NCBI GenBank assembly: GCA_014155875.1
Contig: JACEFZ010026854.1
Location: 726,500 to 790,499, forward strand
Source: Cepaea nemoralis
Taxonomy: Eukaryota; Mollusca; Gastropoda; Stylommatophora; Helicidae
Length of the DNA: 64,000 nucleotides
Direction: 5' to 3'
This document shows, one piece after another, positions 43,455 through 54,800 of this stretch; the first letter of the stretch is position 1; each line of letters opens with the position of its first letter. Below the pieces are notes generated by a model. The model searched no databases, was not told where the DNA came from, and saw nothing but the letters and a program-made list of their open reading frames with translations. The translations under genes were made by a program, and so were the position numbers.

Positions 43455-44201
43455 ATGATGGATAGAGTGTTTACAGCAGGTAGAGAAGTTATGATACTAG
43501 GTGACTTCAACATAGATATTAGTAAATCCAACCAGACATGGGACGATATCATTCTTTCTTACAATTTCAAACAACTAATAAACCGTCCCACAAGGGTTAC
43601 TGACACATCTTCAACTATAATTGATCATATATATGTTACTTGTCATGATAATATTATTGAATGTTCTGTTCCTGTTAGTACAGTTAGTGACCATTACCCT
43701 GTATGTTGTACATGGTCAAGAATTGGGTTCAAATCTCTTAAAAATAAACATGTAAGTATCAAATTTAGAAATTTTAAAGCATTCAACCAAGATTTATTTT
43801 TGCAAGACTTAAGAAAAGCAGCCCTTGATCACGTTTACCAACTTCCTGACCCGGACGATGCATTAGCTTTCTGGACGAAGACAGTCTACAATGTGTTCGA
43901 TAAACACATGCCAGTCAAAGAAGTTCGAGTCAAAAATCAACATAAATCCCCATGGGTCACTAGTGAAGTTCTGGAAATCATGAGAGAGCGAGATACAGCA
44001 CACAAAAATAAAGACTTCATCAATTACCGTAGACTAAGGAATAAAGTTAAATATGAAATTCGTAGGATAAAAAAAGATCATTTTAAAAATTTGATTGTAG
44101 ATAATTCAAACAGTACAAATATATGGAAGGCTATTAACTTGCTAAACAATAAGAAACGCCCTTACAGAATCAGCAATATCAAATTCTATAACATGCGATG
44201 A
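43455..44201 (+). pseudogene. L2-type LINE endonuclease end and linker
   Basis: 248 codons open. MILGDFNIDISKSNQTWDDI (endonuclease Asp/Asn), INRPTRVTDTSSTIIDHIYVT and TVSDHYPVCCTW (terminal Asp-His) are the C-terminal half of an AP endonuclease. The linker follows as FWTKTVYNVFDKHMPVKEVRVK..SPWVTSEVLEIMRERD and ends at a shift near 44200. The N-terminal third of the endonuclease is not found upstream, so the copy is 5'-truncated. A second copy of 43641-43945 is at 29912. Confidence 0.85.
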
Positions 44202-44319
44202 ATTCAGTTGGTTCTTTCAATCAGAAATAGAGAATCTAAAGTCTTCAATACCAGACTCATCGTGTAATTTAAGTTCACTGGCATCATTCTGTGAGGAGAA
44301 GTGCACCAGAAATATTCCC

Positions 44320-45848
44320 GCTGAGATTCCCCTAATGTCTGTTGCAGAAGTTTATAAATATCTCTTAAACCTCAAATCAACAAATTCACACGGCCTAGAT
44401 GGTATCAGTAATAGAATTCTTCGTTGTGCTGCACCAGTCATTAGTGAGTCCTTAACCATATATAACCAGTGCCTGGCCAAAAACTACTTTCCATCTACTT
44501 AAAAATGTCTCAATCGATAATAGCGTTTTGGGTAATTATAGACCTATTTCCTTACTGTCGTCGCTATCAAAACCACTAGAAAAACACATTCATAAAATAA
44601 CGCTACACCATTTAATTAACAATGATCTAATAATTAACAGTCAATCTGGGTTTCGACCTAAATATTCTTGCCATAGTGCTTTAACAAAAATGACCGATAA
44701 CTGGCACTGAAACATCAACAACGGTAGAATTTGTGGAGCGGTGTTTGTAGACTTTAAAATAGCTTTTGATATGGTAGATCACGATATTTTAATTAGAAAA
44801 CTAAAACAAATGAAGACAAGCACCAACATGGTGAATATAATTACGTCATTTCTATCCGACAGACAACAAGTCGTGTCCTACAACAGCTGTCTATCAAGAC
44901 CCACACAGCTTAATATTGGTGTACCTCAGGGCTAAATACTAGGTCCGCTGCTTTTTGCAGTTTATATTAATGATCTTCCTTTATATATCAATACAACTAG
45001 TGATCTATTTGCAGACGACCGTACTATATATACTAGTAAAGAAAACCGTAGTGAAGTAGAGAATTCTTTACAAAAGGAACTTGATAATCTTACTAGATGG
45101 AGCAATGAAACCCGCATGCAAATTAACATCGACAAAACCAAATCCATGCTAATAACGACCAGACAAAAACTACAGACACTAGCCATAACTGGATCACCGC
45201 TTGAACTCCGCATAGACACGTTAACTATAGTCAATGTGAATGAACATAAAACATTAGGTCTTTTAATTGACAGCCATTTGAGCTGGAGCTCTCATGTTCA
45301 CGTTCTTACCAAGAAAATAACACAAAAATGTTTACCAACTTGCTAAAATTCAGCACTTCCTGGACGAAAGCACACGAAAAATATTCTATACATGCTATAT
45401 CTAATCACATCTCGATTACTGTTCCACAGTTTGGGATGGTTGCCCTAAATCTAATTTAAAATGACTATGTTCTCTACAAAACCGTGCTATTCGTCTGGTT
45501 TCTGGCATAAGGCACGTTGAAAGTAATAATTTATACAGTCATCTAAGACTTCTACCACTTCGAAAGCGCTTCCTTTTTAACAAAGCCAAATTAGTGAATA
45601 AAATTATATCTCAAAATACCCCAGAGTATCTTCTGCCGCTGATTCAATATAATGCAATGAACAGCAAGCGCCTAAATTTGTTACATGTCGCAAAGTCTAG
45701 ATTGGACCTATACAAAACATGTTTCGCCTATTCTGGTGCTCACTTATGGAATGATCTTCCTCTAGATCTGAAAACTCCAATTAGTCCCTACACATTTAAC
45801 CGAAAACTCTTTCAATACTTAATCCATACCGACTATACGCCACCATAA
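44320..45848 (+). pseudogene. L2-type LINE reverse transcriptase and C-terminus
   Basis: RT blocks: NYRPISLLSSLSKPLEK (44530), SQSGFRPKYSCHSAL, VFVDFKIAFDMVDHDIL (44745), IGVPQG with a stop directly after it then ILGPLLFAVYINDLP, DLFADDRTIY (active site FADD intact, 45005), INIDKTKSMLI and NEHKTLGLLIDSHLSW. The C-terminal 'FAYSGAHLWNDLP..SPYTFNRKLFQYL' (45730-45830) is the usual end of CR1/L2 proteins. Stops at 44709 and 44933 and shifts at about 44200, 44500 and 45345 inactivate it. Confidence 0.85.
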
Positions 45849-45904
45849 TTCATTTACTGGTATAATTGTTCATTATAATTGTTTAACTATAACTGTTCAC
45901 TATA

Positions 45905-45918
45905 TATGTGTGTGCGTG

Positions 45919-45980
<62 letters not shown>

Positions 45981-46220
45981 AGAGAGAGAGAGAGAGAGAG
46001 AGAGAAAGTGGGTGTCAGAGAGAGGGAGAGAGTTAATGTGTGTGTGCGCACGTGCATGCGTGTGTGTGGAGAGAGTGATTGAGCGAGAAGCATGCATTCG
46101 TACGTGTATGTGTGAGAGTAAGTGAGGGAGTGTGTGCGTGCCTGCATTCATGTGTATGATTATATGTGAGAGAGTGTGGTTGAGAGTGTGTGTGTGTGTG
46201 TGTGTGTGAAGAATTGTGTA

Positions 46221-46271
<51 letters not shown>

Positions 46272-46325
46272 TGAATGAGTGAAAGTGTGAGTGTGTGCGA
46301 GTGAGTGAATGAGTGGTAGAGTGTA

Positions 46326-46357
<32 letters not shown>

Positions 46358-46428
46358 TAAAAGAGTGAGTGAGTGCACTAGGGTAAGTGAAACATTGAGT
46401 GATAGCGTGAGGGTGTGTGTCTGTGTAT

Positions 46429-46463
<35 letters not shown>

Positions 46464-46470
46464 TGAGAGA

Positions 46471-46501
<31 letters not shown>

Positions 46502-46674
46502 TAAGAGAGTTAGAGATAAAGTGAATGAAGATGGACAGAGTGAATAAATGGGGGAAATAGTGAGTGAGAGAGAAAGAGTGAGCGAGCGAGAGAGAGAGTG
46601 AGACAGTGGGAGAGTTGATGTGTTAGTGTGTGTGCGTGAGCGCGCGCATGCGTGTGAGTGTGTGTATATGGAAG

Positions 46675-46729
<55 letters not shown>

Positions 46730-46740
46730 AAGCAGATGCA
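45905..46740. repeat. Compound (GA)n / (GT)n microsatellite
   Basis: Alternating blocks of GA and GTGT/GTGA dinucleotides, one poly(G) at 45971-45980 and GCGC islets. Long Ser/Leu/His-rich frames here are repeat artefacts. Confidence 0.95.
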
Positions 46741-46921
46741 TGTCATGTAACACGCATGTTATGTAACACGCGAAGCCATATGTTTGTGTATTCTCATCTG
46801 TCATATTATCAGTTGAATACCATTTGATTTTATCATGTATAACATAAACTTATGAACATTATTGTAGTTTGAGTGAGAGAGTCAGTGAGTGTGAATGAGA
46901 GACGAGAATGAATGAGCGTAA

Positions 46922-46975
<54 letters not shown>

Positions 46976-47149
46976 CTTCTCTGTGTGTATCTCTGTATGT
47001 AGGAGCATCACATTTTTTACGTCACTCACTGTTTATGTACACATTTTTCTCCATGTTTAACATTTTTATGAGACTGCTCACGACAATTATCAGTGTATGT
47101 GTGTGAGTAAAGTGTGGGAGTTTGTTCATACTAGTTTCAATGCTCACGT
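46741..47149. repeat. Spacer with (GT)n at 46925-46975
   Basis: Partly AT-rich, partly GA/GT-rich, between two repeat blocks. No gene. Confidence 0.7.
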
Positions 47150-49130
47150 GAGACATTTTGTATGTGTCTAGATGTGAGGATGTGTGGGTGTGTGTGGAGG
47201 ATGTGTGTGGAGGATGTGTGTGAGTGTGGTGATATGTGTGGGTGGGGGATGTGTGGGTGGGGGTATACGTTTGGATGGGTTTGGGTGTGTGGGTGTTGGT
47301 GGGTATGATATTTGTGGGTGTTGGTGGGATGTGTGGATAGATGGTGTAGGGTCGAAAGTAGGGGTGTGGGAATGGGTGTGGGGGATGTGTGCATGGGTGG
47401 AGGATATGTGTATGGGACGGGTGCGGGGGATGTGTGTTTGGGTGGGGGATATGTGTGGATGGGTGGAGATGTGTGGATGGTTTGGGGAAGTATGTGTGGG
47501 TGGCGGGGTTGTGTGGGTAGGGGATTGTGTGGGTGGATTGGGGATGCAAGGGCGGGTGGGGAGAAGTGTATGGTGGGTGGATTTGGGATATGTGAGTGGT
47601 GTGTTGGTGGGGGATGTGTTCATGGTGTGTGGGTGGGGGGTGATATGGGTGAGGATGTGTGTGTGGGTGGGGGATAGTGTGTGGTGTGGGGATGTGTGTG
47701 ATTGGTGCGGGAAATGTGTGTATGGGTGGGGGATATTTTTGTGGGTTAGTAGGGATGTGTGGTGGTTGGGGGAAATATGTGTGGGTGGTGGTGGTGTGTG
47801 GGTGGGAGATGTGTGCGTGGGTGGAGAATGTGTGGGTGGGGTGTGTGAGTGGCTTAGAGATGTGTAGGTGGGTGAAGGATGTGTATGTGTCGGGGTGGGA
47901 TGCGTGATTGGGTGGAGGATGTGTGTGATCGATAGATGTTGGGTGGGGGTGTGTGGGTGTGTAGTGGATGATATGTGGGTGAGTGAGTGTAAGTTGGAGG
48001 ATGGGTGGAGAATGTGTGTATGGGTTGGGAGAGGTGTGTGGTGTGTTGGTTGGGGATATGTGTGTGGGTGGGGGTTTCTGTGTGTGGGTGGGATTTTTTG
48101 TGGTGTGTGGGTGGGGGTATGTGCGGTGGGTGGGTGAGGGTACCTGTGTGGGTGCGGGTGGGGATATTGTGTGATATGTGGGTGGGGGGATATGTGTGTG
48201 GTGTGTAGGTGGGGATGTGTGGTGGTATGTGGGTGTGGGATGTGTTGGTGAGGGATATGTGTGTGTGTGGTGCGTGGGTTGGGAATATTGCGTGGTAGGG
48301 GATTATGTGATGTGCCGTTGGGGGATGTGTGTGGTGGGGATTGGGTTAGGGCATGTGTGGGTGGGTGGAGGATGTATGTGTGGGTGGTCGGGTGTGTGTG
48401 TGTGGATTGGGGAGTATAGGTGGTTAGGGAGATGTGTGTGGGGATATTGTGTGATATGTGGGTGGGGGATATGTGTGTGGTGTGTAGGTGGGGATGTGTG
48501 GTGGTATGTGGGTGTGGGATGTGTTGGTGAGGAATATGTGTGTGGTGCGTGGGTTGGGAATATTGCGTGGTAGGGGATTATGTGATGTGCAGTTGGGGGA
48601 TGTGTGTGGTGGGGATTGGGTTAGGGCATGTGTGGGTGGGTGGAGGATGTATGTGTGGGTGGTCGGGTGTGTGTGTGTGGATTGGGGATGTATAGGTGGT
48701 TAGGGAGATGTGTGTGTGCGTGGGTAGGGAAATGTCAGTTGGTGGGGATGTGTGTGTGTGTGTGTGGTTAGCGGATGTGTGAGTGGATGTGTGATGTGTG
48801 GGTTGCTGGGGGATGTGTGTGCGTGGGTGGGGAATATGTGGTTTCTTGAGGTGTGGCTGGGGGATGGGTGGTTGGAGGTGTGAGTAGGGAGATATTTGAG
48901 GGTTATGATGTGTATGTGGGTGGGCGTGGGATGTGTGGGTTGGTGGGGGATGTTTGTGGGTGGCGAGTGTGTTTTGGTTGGGGGAACAGGTAAGGGCAGT
49001 GTGTGTTGTTGGGGGATGTGCGGGAGGGGGATGGGTTGGTTGGTGGGGTATGTATGTGTCCCTGGGTGTGTGTGTGGGTAGGTGGGGGTGTGTGTGGGGG
49101 TGGGGTAATGTATGGGTAGGTGGGAGTTGG
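47150..49130. repeat. 2-kb G/T-rich degenerate minisatellite
   Basis: Irregular repeats of about 10-30 bp on the theme 'gggtgggggatgtgtgtg'. The strand is almost free of C. A 276-bp block at about 48163-48438 is repeated at 48439-48714 with over 95% identity. Many GGG runs suggest G-quadruplex potential. Gly/Val/Cys/Trp-rich frames are not real proteins. Confidence 0.95.
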
Positions 49131-49374
49131 GCCTCATAGCATGGTAATTTGCCTTGTTTATGTTCACAACATTCATTTCACAATGTTTATTTTTCTTCTT
49201 ATGCAAATGTATAATGCTCTTGATGAACGAAAGACGAGTGATTGGAAGGCCCGAATGTAAGACGGGCCTGCGTGCCCAATTTGTGACCCTTTTAAAATAA
49301 AGTTGATTTTATTTGATTTGATTTATCTCCAAGGCTTCCATGGATAATTTTTTTTTTTTTTGCCTATTTACTAA

Positions 49375-49550
49375 TTGTGCAGGACTCACAGCCGTGTGTT
49401 TAAACTGGTTCCATGTAGCATGCAAGAACTCTTTTTCTGACTTCCAAGGATGGTGACCTATTGCCAAACATGTTCTTCATTTGATAGAATGTAGTTTTTG
49501 CTTGTACTATTCTGCTCTTTATCTCAGTGATGCATCATCTTCCATCTGAT
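49375..49550 (-). mobile_element. RTE-B LINE fragment
   Basis: Parallel to 13478-13655: 'gactcacagccgt', 'gttccatgtagc', 'tactattctgctctttatctc' and 'catcttccatctgat'. It covers the RT thumb region and is cut at about 49551 by the I-type LINE. A T run sits at 49349-49360. Confidence 0.7.
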
Positions 49551-51836
49551 TAGTTAGTTATTTAGTTACTTAGTCGACAGATCATCCTCATTGCACATCG
49601 AACCATTCCGTCCATAAGAGCTCGGATCCCCTCTCTGCAAATCCCGCAGCGTGTAGCGACTGACGACACCAGTTCTGTGCTGGTTTATCAATCTTCTTTG
49701 GCTAACTGCGTATGGTTCTTGATTGGCAACCCCTCTTTTAATTTGCTGTTCTCGCAGTCTGACCATAGTTGTAGATTCACAGTCAACACTTGGTTCTCGC
49801 AAAAGTCTTACTTCTCGTAGTGCATTCAGAATGTCAGCCTGGTCCATCGCGCGCCCGCCCTCCACATTAGCCATACCTGCGAGCTTGTCAGCCCCTACAT
49901 TTCCTTATACTCCCGCATGCCCTGGCATGAAGATGAAACTAATCTTTGCGATCCGAGACCGCTCCAGAGACAGCAACAACTCTCTTCGGAACCACCCAAT
50001 CTCTATCCCCTTGAGCATGCTCATTGAGTCGCTAAGGAAACATGCCCTAGTGAATGTCTGTGTCTCGAGCCATGTTATTGCTTTACTTACTGCCATGACT
50101 TCCATAGTCAGGCTGCTTGTGGTCTCAACAAAAGCACCAGAGTTCTTCACAATTCTCCTTCCGGCTTGAGCCGTAAAAACCCATGAGATTCTCACATGTC
50201 GGACGACCGACCCATCTGTGTAAATGACAGCATCACCGTCTAACGAATTCTCGAAAATAAACGCTTGTATTAGCTTATACTTCCGCCTCCACGGCAGCCA
50301 CCCCTCTTTTAATTTGCTGTTTTCGCAGTCTGGCCATGGTTGTAGATTCACAGTCATCACTTGGTTTTCGCAAAAGTCTTACTTCTCGTAGAGCATTCAG
50401 AATGTCAGCCTGGTCCACGGCGCGTCCGCCCTCCACAGAAGCGTTACCTGCGAGCTTGTCAGCCCGCTCATTCCCTTGTACTAATCTTTGCCAGCCGAGA
50501 CCGCTCCAGAGACAGCAACCATTCTCTTCGGATCCTCCTCCCTTCCCCCAATCACTATCCTCTTGAGCATGTTCATTGAGTCGCAAGGAAAAATGCCCTA
50601 GTGAATGTCTGTGTCTCGAGCCATGTTATTGCTTTACTTACAGCCATGACTTCCATAGTCAGGCTACTTGTGGTCTCAGCAATAGCACCAGATTCCTCCT
50701 TCACAATTCTCACTCCGGCATGAGCCGTAAAGGCTCATGAGCTTCTCACATGTCGGACGACCGACCCATCTGTGAAAATGACAGCATCACCGTCTAGCGA
50801 AATCTCAAAAATCAACGCTTGTACTTCCGCCTCCACAGCTGCCGGGTTTTCTTGTCTGCATTTTCTGTCTAGTTGGATGCAAATTGAAAAGGATGTGCAG
50901 AAATCTGTTGGCACTTGTACCCACTCCTCGCCAGGTTCTAAGTCCTCCAGTGAACACACCTGTTGAAGAATGTCTTCGGCTTGACCCATGCACGACCTTT
51001 CAATTTTTAACCTGCTGCCCTTCACTTTCATAATTTCACTATGCGGTGGATAATGTGTGTTTGCGTTAACTCTGAGGTAGACACGTGCTCTGCTAATTTG
51101 TATTCTGTCTTCAATTGTTGGAAAATCAAGAAGTTAGCCCATCGCCCTGCATGCTGTATCTCTTGTACATCCAAGAATAATGCGCATAGCTTCGTTCTGT
51201 ATCCTTTCCATCCTTTCTCTCTGCTTACGGCTGAGAGTCAGGATAGCCATCGTATACTCGAAAGCAGACATGACCAGCACCTCATTTAGAAGACACAGAT
51301 GGCGCTGCTTACAGTTTGCTGCCGCCATCACCCGCTTCGCAGCCAAACCCGGCTTGGCCTTTGTTATCACCTTTTCTATGTGCTCACTATAAGCAAGGCT
51401 TCGATCAAAACGTATCCCCAGGTAATTCATTGCCTGCGTTCTTTCCACAGTCTCTGAACACATATTAACAGTTGGTGTTGGAGTGTTGACAATATAGTTA
51501 TTCAAAGAGAACCATGTCACTGTTGCCTTTGTTGGGTTGACCATTGCCCCAGCTTCAACACACCAAGTACTTATGCGATTGAGTTTGGTTTGTAGTTCCA
51601 CAGCAACCTAGTCTCTATCCTTACACTGACGATACACTAAAACATCGTCGGCATATGACAGTGTTCTCCCCGGTCCAGTGATCTGCTCGCTGGTGATTCT
51701 CACTGTGTAGGCGTTGAACAGTACCGGAGATAATGATGATCCCTGTGGTAGGCCAGGGTATTTATTGTTGGTTCCGAAGTCCAGCTGCCACATCTAACAA
51801 CTACTTTCCGTTGGAAGAGGGCTGCAGCGATACACC
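49551..51836 (-). mobile_element. I-type LINE (RT and RNase H), cut by a Gypsy element
   Basis: Minus strand. The 3' tail is TAGTTAGTTATTTAGTTAC on + (49551), followed by the 3' region. There are two tandem RNase H segments, a linker with two Cys/His-rich parts (LQQVCSLEDLEPGEEW), and RT ending at 51836, where the Gmr1-like LTR begins. The 5' remainder should lie beyond the Gypsy element, outside the window. Homologous truncated copies are at 10959 and 19655. Confidence 0.85.
49566..51793 (-). pseudogene. I-type LINE RT-RNase H, rearranged
   Basis: RT: GLPQGSSLSPVLFNAYTVRI (51745), SYADDVLVYRQ (YADD active site, about 51640), VNPTKATVTWFSL and MNYLGIRFDRSLAYSEHIEKV (51600-51134). RNase H: DAVIYTDGSVVRHV (first Asp), SLTMEVMAVSKAITWLE (Glu), FLSDSMSMLKGIE (Asp) and FIFMPGHAGV (50230-49905), with the last Asp in ADKLAG (50450). 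A 570-bp tandem duplication (49733-50300 and 50301-50870) repeats the RNase H region, so two partial domains lie in series. Stops and shifts prevent expression. RNase H in a LINE points to the I/Ingi/R1 side of the tree. Confidence 0.85.
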
Positions 51837-54800
51837 TGTCGTGTCCTACTTTACAGTGTCGTCCCTGGAGTGAAGAGAGCCGACACCCACATTATAATAT
51901 TTTCCTCCTTTTTAATATTCTGGAGAATCCACCAGCTTCCGTCCAACACACTCCATCAGCCCGTGGACACCTTTTCCTGTCACTCTCTCACTGTCGTACT
52001 ATGCTCCCTCTCATAATTCCCCAACGCAACATACTCAACAACTCTTGCTTCTAAAAATTAATAAAGATTAATTTATTAAAAGAAAAGTGTAACGTATATG
52101 AGACGTGTATGCGAAGAAAATGTGTGTGGTGTACTATAACATAAATGTATGTGTCAGCCCTCAAAGTTCAGGATCATAGTGTACACATCATGGCAAGGAT
52201 CACACGACATCACAAGACTCATCACAGGGGACCTCACCGAAGTCGTGTCCTTCTCTCCAGACATGTCCTCCTCCAGGAACTCTGATGACCATGAGATCTG
52301 AATCTCATGTACATATATATAATCCGTGGAAAATACTAGTATATTTCCTAAAGCAACTGTTCCTAATAGTTTATAGAAACTCCGGCTTCATAATTCCGGC
52401 GCAGTGAAAACAAACATGGAACACTGTCCTACTAACACGTCTTTTTGTCTCTTGATAAATGTTCACTAGTTCTCACTATTAAACAGTTAATGTATCTAGA
52501 AATAAAATGGCTTGCTTTATTCACTAGATATAGTCTGAAAGTTCTGATTTCCTTGATACGTGGAACAACTACACTTCAATGTTTGGTTTCATCTACTGTG
52601 AACATAAGTCCTACTGATCTAGTTCCACATGGGTTGAACCTCCATCACTTCAGGTGTGTTAACGATTGATATTCACTCATGTAGGATACTATATACCATT
52701 AGACTCCACCGAGCAATGTGTCTTAACTTCTTCCGTTGCGAAAGTTGCTGGCCCATCTCTCTACATCATAATTTATCCGGGATCGGATGTTACATTGGGT
52801 CCGGGTTCTTCATTCCAACCAGAGGAACCTGTAAAATAAATCATACAACTTGTGATAGCCTCCCCGTTACTGATCTCTATTAGATGATCGTGGGCCATCG
52901 GCCTCGCTCAGAAAATATAATGTACCTATCAGGGACAGATGAACTGACCACATAGGTTATCATCAGGCCAAGACAAAAAAAAAATCAGCAAACAGAATGC
53001 GGAACCCCGCCCACCAGGGACACCTACGGGAAGATCCCAATTATCCCTCATTACTCAATTCTCAACTAGTAAAGCTTATCAACACTTCACTAATCTATTT
53101 TTAACTAGCAGAGCTAATATCACTATTCTACTTGTGACGAAACGCCTACAGATCGGCAGATCTCTGCATAATATCCCTTTGAAGGGAGTGCGATGCGTTG
53201 GTCTCCCTTGAAATTAATATCAATTAATAGGGGATTTCCCTAGAAAAGTAGTGCGGGGCGGAGCTATTCTAGTTATTTATAGAAAAATCTAGAATGTTCC
53301 CTCAAGTGCGTACGTGGTAAAGATCTCTAAGTTCACGAGTGCTTCATGCAGCACGGGTTGGTGGAACTCATCGTGACTCTGGTTTTCTTCATGAATCATG
53401 AAAGTCACGCGGCCCGTGTAGGCGAGTGGAAGGCGCACTGACTTAGTCGTGGTCAGTCGCCAACCAGACCTCAGCGTAGACAGATCCCAGCCAACAGGCT
53501 GATGTAATTTTGATGTCAATATTCGCGGCCAGAGCGGACATCTGCAGTCAAGTTTGTGATTGTTCAATCACAGGTTAGTTGAATACTTATTCTATTATTT
53601 AACTGTTGTCTTGATGCCGTGCCGACTTCCCCGAACGAATTAATTGCCGTCGAAAATGAGTCGTCGCGTAGCGTTACAAGTTACAGCTGGCTATCTGCAT
53701 ATTTAAGTAGGCTTTATCGATCAGCGATGTAATGTGTTACCTGACGGAACAAGCCGTATTCCACAGCGAGTGGTGTGTAAATAAAATAGGCCGAACGATG
53801 TGCTTTACAGTGTGTAGCAGTTACTGGTTTGGTTTATTAATTACGCATGCAAGGCGACAGTTTGTCAGTCATTACATCAACATGCTCGACGCTGTAAATA
53901 ATGATAAGGTAGAGCTTATTATTAGAGATGTGTAATGTGCTTCGTGACATTAGAATTGTAACTGAATTGTTCTATCAGTGGTGGTGATTTTTCGAGGAAT
54001 CAAGGTGAGATCAGCCGTGGTGTATTTGCTGTGTGCTGATAGCAGTGTTATTCCGCGTAAGCAGAATGGTGTTGCATCGGTAGGATAACAGTTGATAGGA
54101 AGTATTCATGATACTATTGTTACTGCTGGTTGTCATGTCCGTCCGCTAGAATGACCGTGCGTGTTCCATCGTACGTTTGTCTAGGCAGCCGACTGGGAGG
54201 TAGGCCGGTACGCCCAACCCGTTAGGTTACAGGTCCGACCCAAAGCGATCGAGCATATCCGATGGTTGAACATACCCGATCGAGGGTGATGCGGCACTCC
54301 GTAATTCAAGGCCGGGGTGTCTAGATAGATCGAGGTTTGAACCTAACCGTTTCTGTCTCTAATATTCTACTCTTCTGGAACCCTGACTCGGTTCATGGAG
54401 TACTGGGAGTGCTGCCGTGAAGTAGTAGTATATGAGGGGAATAATCCCCCCCCCCCCCCAAAAAAAAAGGTGGAGCCAGAGTTTGGTAGTGGAGTCTGGA
54501 GGCTTGCTACATTGGATGACGTGACTTAAGTCGTCACGGGACAAGGTACACGGGACCCACAGTAGCTGTGGGAAAGTGTAATGGTGGATGGCCACCACAG
54601 CTGTGCTCGACCGGCACAGGTATGACTGACACGGAAGATAGTCAGTGAATAAAAGGGCAACTCAGGATCTGGGGCAGGGATCCCAGAACTGACACAATGG
54701 CTGTGATATGAGTTTGTTATTTAAGTGTAACAATTCATGAGTTCTCCTTGGTTAATGCTATAGTAATGAATTACCAGGAGTATAATTCATTGTGGGCATA

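Larger units (their letters stand above)
43385..49325 (+). mobile_element. L2/CR1-type LINE with hugely expanded 3' UTR
   Basis: Endonuclease C-terminus and linker (43455-44201), RT (44320-45350) and a C-terminal tail ending at a stop (45848), then a 3' UTR. At 49190-49325 lies what looks like the element's true 3' end ('gtaagacgggcctgcgtgcc', 'aataaagttgattt' and a TTTGAT tail), a form common in L2-type LINEs. The 3.3 kb between (45905-49130) is GA, GT and G-rich repeat. The N-terminal endonuclease is missing. Confidence 0.75.

Noticed and set aside
46160..46804. 214-codon Ser/Leu/Thr/His-rich minus frame
   Set aside because: Shadow of GA/GT dinucleotide repeats.
47184..47867. 227-codon Gly/Val/Cys/Trp-rich frame and its neighbours to 49200 on both strands
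   Set aside because: Degenerate G/T minisatellite with overlapping open frames on both strands and no domain.
48163..48714. Telomeric repeat
   Set aside because: G/T-rich, but without TTAGGG or another fixed short unit.
53732..53935. 67-codon plus frame in the 3.5-kb insertion
   Set aside because: No recognisable motif, isolated, and of a length expected by chance.
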